From: Luscinia megarhynchos
Taxonomy: Eukaryota > Chordata > Aves > Passeriformes > Turdidae
Direction of reading: 5' to 3'
DNA: 64,000 nt
Assembly: GCA_034336665.1 (NCBI GenBank)
Contig: JAPFBE010000002.1
Coordinates: forward strand, 7,858,146 to 7,922,145
Positions 28,101 through 37,100 of this stretch are shown piece after piece. Positions within the stretch are counted from its first letter, which is position 1. Each line of letters starts with the position of its first letter. Under the pieces are notes generated by a model that saw nothing but the letters and a program-made list of their open reading frames with translations, was not told the DNA's origin and ran no database searches. The translations under genes were made by a program, and so were the position numbers.

Positions 28101-31100
28101 AAGTATGCTAATTTTCTAAACTTATAAAACCATATGCACCCCTTGGGGGTGGAGAGGCTTTTGTGGACATTTTCCATATTCGCCCCTGGAGGCCTCCTAC
28201 AATAAAGACCAGCTTTTATATTACCTCCTATACTAATATTATCTCAGAAGAGTGTGTTGTTTCATTTATGTGTGTGTTCTTTAAGGCACCAAAGGTGCAA
28301 AAAAAAAGCATCTAAAAGTCAGTTAGAACAGCAGAATACTGTTTCTCTGTCTAGCATTTTCCTACTCCTACATAAAGAAGGACATGAGAAGACCTATTCT
28401 GCAAAAGTCAGTTTCAGCATTATCCTTCTCAAGTCCCATTGTTCAGAATGCTCAGAATTTTACTCCCATAACATACACATTTTAATATGGTACCTGACTA
28501 GGTTATTGTCTGCAGTTTGGCAGCAAAACAGAAGAAAACTTTATACTTACAGGATATGTTCCCACTGAGAAATCATGCACTTACATTCAATTCTACCCTC
28601 TGTAAACCAATACCAATTTAATGTGAAATAATAAGCCTCTTCAGCTACTCAAGCCAGGAGCTAAAGTGAAGAATTTATGTTTAAATTATTCCAGATCATA
28701 TCTTCCATACAGGAGTCCAAGACAGTCTCAAAAACTTACCTGTATGAGTTTCTTTGTTTTTTGGTACATCACTTTGCTTTTTCCAGTACTGGGTCCAGCT
28801 GAAATGGAGTGAAGGTACTTGATCTCCCTTTAGCAGGAACTTTCTTCCACTGAACCTGAGAGACTCAGACATCTGGTGCCTGACTTCACCGGTCAAGTTT
28901 TCATCATTTTTGTGAGCAACAAGTTCTTTCTTCCTTTCATTTTTATCTTTTGGGGTATATGCAACAGAAGACTTCTTACCTACTTTTGTATTTTTATTAC
29001 GATGAGAATCATGTCTTTTCTGACAATCCTTTTCTGCTGGGGGTTTATTCCACACAGGCTTCCGGGGATATCTTTTGTTTACATTATTGTAGCCTTTTTG
29101 CTCATCCCCACTTCCAAAAGGTGCATCACAGAATGCCTTTCCAACAGATGATTCTGAAGAGTCAGACTGTGTCAAATCCAAAGATGGAAAACTTTCAAAC
29201 AGCTCTACTTTCTGTTTAGAGCTCACTCGCTTTTCACGGTCATGTACCTGCTTTCCCTTCTCCCTGAAACCTCTCCCAGATGTATGCATCAGATGTGTTT
29301 TCTTTGGCTTTGCCCCTCTGCTATCCGCATTAGGTACCTCCCTGTCACTCTCTGAGGAGAGAAAATCGCTGTATCCTCTAGGAGGTGCTCTTCTACCAGG
29401 TACTAGTGCAGCATCTGAAATTCCTGGACCTGTAGCAGCATCAGTAGTACTTTGCCTTATCTTATTTCTAGCACATGCGCTATCATTTCTTAATCTGTGC
29501 AATCTCTGACTTTGCAAGCTGCGATTCTTCAAACTTTTACTGGGACCAAAATATTGGTGGAAGTCTTCAGAATTCCCATACTGACTTTCTGGATTACAAA
29601 GGCCATGATGCTTTGTAGAAGAGCTTTCATAATCGGTACTTCTTTCAGAAGACAAACTAGGAATTGGTATATTACTTCTATTCTGATTGCTGTTAGAGCC
29701 TTTTCTATCTTTGTTTACCCAGTTTGTATCTGTAGGTTGTCTTTCTCCAGGAATAGAATCAGCAGCATCAGAACTGAAATTCAATGTACCTAAAAAAAAA
29801 CAAAACAAAAACAAATTCTTAAAACTTAAACAGTAAAGACTTCTTTTCAACCAAATTACCATGCATGCAAAAGTCCAGAAGCTCAATCAATCCCACACTT
29901 GACAGAACAACCACAAACAAGTGTCCAGAAACTAGAACTGAATCATACAGTGATTTGTAGAAGCCTTCTTGTCTTGTCATCTTTACAGAGGGACTATGAT
30001 GACCCAGAGTTAAGAATATAAAAAGAGAAGGTGAAGGAAAATTTTTGAAGCAGTACAAGGTACACAAGTGTGATAATCAGTGTCTAATATCTAAACTTTT
30101 TTCTACCATATTTACATACATACAAGAACCTGAAAAAAGGGGTCCTTTAAATACAATGTCTACATCTGAGATTTGAATATTATACAGAACTTTGAATATA
30201 AATTTAAAATAGAAGTAGTAAATATGTGTATCAATTCTGATTACACTCTTCTACAGACATGCTAAATGGCACAGGGCAGCCGTGCAAAATTATTTTGCTG
30301 AGGCCATCAACATGAACTAGGCTTCTACTTCAGAGGTCTTCTGTAACTGCTATGTCTCTAGATAAAAGAAAGAGAAATCTCATGTAACTCAATTTCCTCT
30401 GGCATTGTGCCAATAGTGCCTGCCTGCAACAGGAATTATTAGGTGAATATCAGGGATAGTTTAATTTGCTGCGGCAGATTGGTTAAATCTTAGACAGTAG
30501 TAAGAAAAAGTAGTTTATAAAATCTCATAGAGATAGTGCCCATTTTACTGGTTGGGTAAGTTAACTACAATGGTAGGGCAGAGCACAGTTTATTCCTGGT
30601 TCATAACAATAGAAATAAATAATCAAGCACTTAGGACAAGAGACTCCCCAAAAGGCTAACATAACCTAGGTTCCTGAACTACCTACTATTTTTTCAACAA
30701 AGATTGTGGAGATCAACATTTTGAAGGGAAGAATAAACCAGAACATTTCAAGGCACTAACTTTTTTTTTTCCCCAGTGAATTTAATTTGCTTTCAAACGA
30801 AATAAGTTTTTTTTAGATCTCTAGGAATGGTCATAGCTGCAATGTGAAAGTTGGCGGCCAAAGGAAAAAATATAACATACAACTTTGTGGAAGTGAAGCT
30901 TTAACCTTAATAAGAATTAAGAATTTAAAATTCCATTTCAGGATGTTTTAACCACATTGCCTAATTCATACTTTAGTTTTTAAAGAGCAGTTGAAATTAC
31001 TTTGAGGTTTTTTTGTCTTAGTAAAAACTGCATTATATATTATTACATAATATATATAATATAATATCTCTATTTACTATATCCATATATATTAACATTA

Positions 31101-34100
31101 CAATGTTACATTACAAGACAACATATGTTATTAGTATAGTATATTATATATTATTATATGCCACTCTCTACTGTATTATAGGTTATAAAAAAACTAGATT
31201 CAAATGGCAAATACAAATATGGCGTTTTTAAGCTGAAATACCAACCTGATTTTGAGACAACAAAATGAGAAAATCAGACAGAAGTCTAGTCTTCAAAACA
31301 GCCTGAGACTGAGTTAAGAATCAATCCTAACTCAGGCGAAAAAGTAGAGACACAAGTGCTGACCTCTTCTTCCCAGTACCCAGTGCCAGCACGTGTGGGA
31401 ATGGTTCAAAGCTGTGACCTCCAGGGAGGTTAGGGGGAGGGATGGGGAGGTGTTCAGACTCAACATGAGGGAACATTTCTTTGCCAAGAGTGTGATCAAA
31501 ACCTTTAACAGGCTATCCGGAAGGGTGATCAATCAACCCATGTCTGCCAGTGTCCAAGAGGCAACTGGACATCACTCTTAATATGCTTCAACTTTTGGTC
31601 AGCCCTGAAGTGGTCAGGTTTGGATTCAACAACCACTGTAAGTGCCTTCCAGTTGAACTAATCTATCATTAGGAGTGCAAACCCAAGTAGGTACCAATAT
31701 CAGGCTTATACATATGAAAGAATCTGGACTGCAAGCATCCTGCTAGAAACCTCTACTTTTCTCAGCATATGTATGCTGTGCAAAGAACTCCAAATGTAAA
31801 GTTGTGCATTTTCTGCAGCTACGCTTCCTTTCAGTTTTCCCAGTGTTTTGACAGTTTCTTTTCTATCACTAATACAGAGCAGTACAATTGTAAACTATGG
31901 TTCTTTTACACTATAATGTTAACAGCAGTCATTCAGTATAGACTACTTAAGTTTCACACATTTTTATTTGAAAATAGAAGGCAATCCTATAATTACATGC
32001 AAAACTTATTTGAAACTACCCATTTTATTAGCTGTTTTAAGTTTTCTTTTGTATTCTCTAAATTTTAAAGTCTGATGGATAGCTAAAGTTTAATAAAAAT
32101 AGGTTTTGCAAAACCCACACAGCTTGCCTCTAAAAAGCATATTCTATTTTTAAAGACCGCTGTTTCTTTGGTTATGAGATGTGGTATGTAAAACGAATGA
32201 AGGAATTAGTCAAACTGACCTTTGGGCATGGCCTCCAAGAATTCTAATCAGGATTTGAAATGTAACTGTGGAAGTAATACTTTGAAAGCACTTTTCAAAT
32301 AATCTATCAAGTCTGCAGAAAAAAAATGAGAAACTAGGATTCAGATATTTAAAAGTACGTCCAAAATATGAATAATTCAATAGAACCTTTTACATCAATA
32401 AGATTCCTATTCTTGCTGTCAGCTTCCACATAACGAAGAAAATTCCAGCATGGCAAATTCTACTAAAACTGACTTCTGTCTGCCAAGACAAGAAACTGCA
32501 AAATAAATGTACAAGTGTAATAATAAGTAGCTAACACTGGCCTAAATTGTCTCTGACACGTTTACACATACATACACAAAAATTCAAAGTAAATATAGAT
32601 ACTATTTAGCTGGACTTCTGTAAAGACTTTGATATGGTCTCCCCCAATATCCTCCTCTCACAATCAGAGAGATGGGTGGACTATTAGCAGATAAGAGTTA
32701 GGCTGGGAAGTCACATCCAGAGGGTAGTGGTCAATGGCTCAGAGTCCTGACGGACATCAATGACAAGTGGTATCCCTTAGGGGTCTGTATTGCAGCCACT
32801 GGAGTTGTTTAATATCTTCATTTATTATATAGTCAAATAGATTTATTGTACCATCAGCAAATTTGCAGATGCCACCAAGCTCAGTGGTGGAACTGACACA
32901 CCTGAAGGATGGGGTGGACAAGCTCAAGAAGTGGGCCCACAGGAATCTCATGAGGTTTAACAAGACCAAGAGCAAAATGCTGTACCTGGGTCAAGGCAAC
33001 CCCCAACATCAATAAAGGCTGGGGGATGAACAGATCGAGAACAACAGCACTGCTGAGAAGGACTTGGTGAATGAGAGGCAGACATGACCTGACAACCCGT
33101 GCTCACAGCCCAAAACACCAACTGCATCCTGGGCTGCATCAGAAGAAGTGTGGCCAGCAGGTCAAATGAGTTCATTCATCCCCTCTACTCTGCTCGGAGT
33201 ACTCTGCACTTAGAGTGCTGCATCCAGCTATGGGGTCCCCAGCACATGAAGGACATCAACTTGTTGAACTGAAGCAAGTGTGGAGGAGGCCACCAAGATG
33301 GCTAGAAGGATGGAGCATATCTCCTGGGAGGAAAGGCTAAGAGAATTGGATTTGTTCAGCCTGGAGAAGAGGCTCCAAGGTGACCTAACTGCGACCTTCC
33401 AGCACCTGAAGGGAGGCCACAAGAAAAATGGACAGAAACTTTTTACAAAGACATGTAGTGACAGGACGAGAGGGTCCAGCTTCAAACTGGAAGAGGAGAT
33501 ATTTAGGTTAGATATAAAGAAGAAAATCTTCACTGTGAAGTGGTAAGGCACTGGAACAGGCTGCCTAAAGCAGAGGTCTCATCCCTGGAAGTGTTTAAGG
33601 CCACACTGGATGGGCCTCTGAACAAGCAGGTCTAGTGGAAGATGTCCCTGCCCATCACAGGGGGGTTGAAACTAGGTGGCTTTTAAGGTCCCTTCCAGCC
33701 CAAGCCAACCTATGATTCTATAATTTTAACATCCCTAGGAACTTTGAAAGCACATGAAAGCCATATGGTTTCATGCCTGTTTGGCCATAACATTAAACCC
33801 CTTCAGCATTAACTGTTGACAGAGCCAGAATGCCCCAGCAAAGAGGTTGTCCTTGTGAACTATCTTCCAGAAAAATAATTTGATAGAGACACATTTAAAA
33901 ATATGAAGAAAATTAATAAATAATCTCATTTTAATAAGTACAAGCTCATCTTCAAAAACAAAATTTATACTTGGGAACAGTACAGCAATAGCTTAGGTAG
34001 TTATTTTATGAATACATTAAGGATAACATTTGAAGGTGCCACTTAAAGACATTATGCCTAAGTGATATATTTTAGAACAGTTTCACAGTTTCAGGAAGCT

Positions 34101-37100
34101 AGATTCAATTAGATTTTTAAGAACCATTAAATAATGTACTTTAATTAGACTGATGCTGATAATTAAAACCAAATATAAGAGAAAAAAATATATTAGTTAA
34201 TCAGAAAAAAAAGTTAATATGAAAAACTTAATCAGAAAAAAACCCCCACAGTCCACAGAACAGCCCCTTAGGTATTGGAGTTAGTACTTTATTCTTAAAT
34301 TAATTCAGCTTTATCTCCCAGACAGGAAGAACTGATTTCCTTCTGAAGTTTCCTATCAATACAAAATTGGAATGAAACAAACAATACTGATTACCATTCT
34401 TTCTGAATGGACTTCAGACATCTTTCAACTGACTGCTTTTAATGAGATACCTATAAATTCAACCAAAAATAGTGCCTTACACTGTGTGCAAAAACAGTTT
34501 TTTCAGTAATTTCTGTGTGCCTGGCTCCACAATGCAGAAAGGATATAAAAACATTAGGTGTCCAAAGGAGAACAACAAAGATGATGAAAGGACTAAATGA
34601 CATGAAAACCAGCTGAAAATACTTCGTTGAGCTTGGAGGAGACTAAGGAGTGACCTTACTGCTGCCTACAGTTTTCTCTTGAGAGGAAGTGGAGACGCAG
34701 TGATTTCCCCCGCCAGCAGCCAGTGATAGGACATGAAGGAAAGCTTAAAGCTTGGTCACAGAGACGTCAGATTGGATAGTATGAGGAAAAACTTCAATTA
34801 AAGGATGGTCAAGTCCTGAAAAACCTTTATAGGAAAGTGGTCATGACCCCAAGTTCTTCAGTACTCAAGAACTGTTTTAATAATGTGCTTATTATATCTG
34901 ATATAATTTTTAGATTGCCCTGCATGATGTCAAGCATTTGACTCTATGACTCTTGTGAGTCCCATTCCACTTATAATATTCTATGAATAGATCCAATATT
35001 ATACATATTATATTATAATATTTGTAATAGAACTTATATACTGTCTCTCACCTATACAACAAAGCTAATTTCAGGATGGATGTCTTCAGTTTTAAAGCAA
35101 TTCTAATAACCTATTCTTGCACCTAAAGATAGAAGACAGTAGAATGTGCACACAACAATCTATTTGTGACAGCATTACATACATCCAGAGAAGAGATGAT
35201 TCAGTCAGCTGCACACGAAGCACAAGTTACATAGAAGACACTTCCTGCAGCTCTTAAAATGTCTGCATTAAACAGTACAACAACAACAACCAAAATAAAA
35301 CCTAAGGAAAACCCAAACAAATAAACAAAAAACAAAAACACAAACAAACAAAAAAGGAATGGTGCATTCTAGAAATCTGAGGCTTTCCCCATACCACTGG
35401 AAGCTTTAAACCAGACTACCAAGTTTATATTTTCTGTCTTCTCTGATCACTTTATACATTCACCTATAGCATCTTATAATTTTCAAGATGACACGGATTT
35501 ACAGAATGTTGAATTTCTTCCTAAACAGGAGTTATATTGTTTCAGGCTTAACAACTCAAGCAGTACAACCCATTTCCAGGCAAAACAACCTGCATGCCCA
35601 AAACTCATTGTTTATTTCAACTGTATTAGCTCATGTCATAAAAGATATGCTCCCTTCCCTTTCTCTTGCCAGAAATTATTAGAGAATAACATGCAAAATC
35701 AGCCTAACCATAGAACTGCAGAATGGTTCATTTTGAGACTTCTGTAGATCATCTAGTCCAAAAATTCTGCCCAAAAAGGGTCAGTTACTCGTAACTGCGA
35801 CCAGCTGGATTTTGAGTATTTCCAAGGGCAGAGAGGCCATGACCTCTCTTGATGCCTTAAGATCTGAGTTTTCTGTTCTGCTTGGGCATGCTGTCTGTTG
35901 TACTTTAGGGTGATAAAGGCAAAATAGTCTGATACCAGCTATGGACTCAAGGACAGTTTCTTCAGATTCCAGGCCCAAAGTACAAACAACGTGAGAAGAA
36001 CAGGGCAGGCCAGCCAGGAGAAGAGGAGGAGAACACCTTACAATTTGAGACTATTAATTGGATGGTTGACTCCTGTATGTAAATGGACTGAAGTCTATAA
36101 AAATGTGAAATCATGTGACCAAGCCCTCTTTTACTTCCACCTTGGAGCCACTCGGGCAGGGCAGGGGCCACGCTGTGGCACTGCTGCTGCCAGGGTGTGG
36201 CCTTTGAAGGCCTTTCAATAAATACCCATTTATTTCCCCTAACACTGTGTGATCTCTGCTCCAGCTCCTAAAGGCAACACTCTGAGCAACCTGCTCCAGG
36301 TGTTATTACCATTCGCTTTTCCTTGTGTTCAGCTGGAATTTTGCAGGTTTTGTTCCTGTGGCCTCTTGTCCTTTAATTTAATACCACTAAGAAGAATCTG
36401 CTTCCATACTCTTTATTCCCATCCTTTCAATATTTGTACACAGCACTAAGATCACTTTGAGACTTAAGACTAAACACATACATCTCTCTCTACCTCTCCT
36501 CATGTGAGGGATGCTCCAATTTCTTAATCATCTTCATGGCTCTTTGCTGGACTCAGTCCAGTGCTCCAGGGATGGCCTCATCTCATCTTTTCTGGAAAGC
36601 TATTTTCCAGCTAGCTAGTCCCCTGTGTATAGTGGTGTACAGTGTCATTGTCTTTCTATGCTATCATCCAGTTTCATGTCCAATTCAGTGCATACACACT
36701 TTAAATGGAACTTTAAAGTTTTAGCCAGCCCATTTCAAGACGACATGAGAGAGAATTTGAAAGTAGGATTTTGTCATAAGTGGTTTCATCATCCTAACAA
36801 AATGGGTTATGGATTTTGCATATGGAAAACAAATATATTTTAAGTTTTCACTTTCCTCTTCCCCCTTACAGTGGGCTACACAATTTTTTATAGCAATTCC
36901 ATTATTATCTTCAGCTTAATGATGCATTGTATCATGTATAACACCCAGCTGTCACTGTGATGGCAAAAAACCGAAACCACATTCAACAGCAATTACCACA
37001 ACTGATGGGAAAAAATCCACTAACAGCTATTAAATACAATACACTTGTCCCTTCTAGGTGCACAGGGAGCAAAATTAGAAAGATGCATTAATGTGAAGAA

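Noticed and set aside
28876..29793. Plus-strand frames opposite NFX1 exon 2
   Set aside because: They are the reverse complement of the real exon and have no independent support.
31769..32068. 99-codon plus-strand frame in NFX1 intron 1
   Set aside because: Rich in Phe/Tyr from AT-rich DNA, no domain, no splice context; chance frame.
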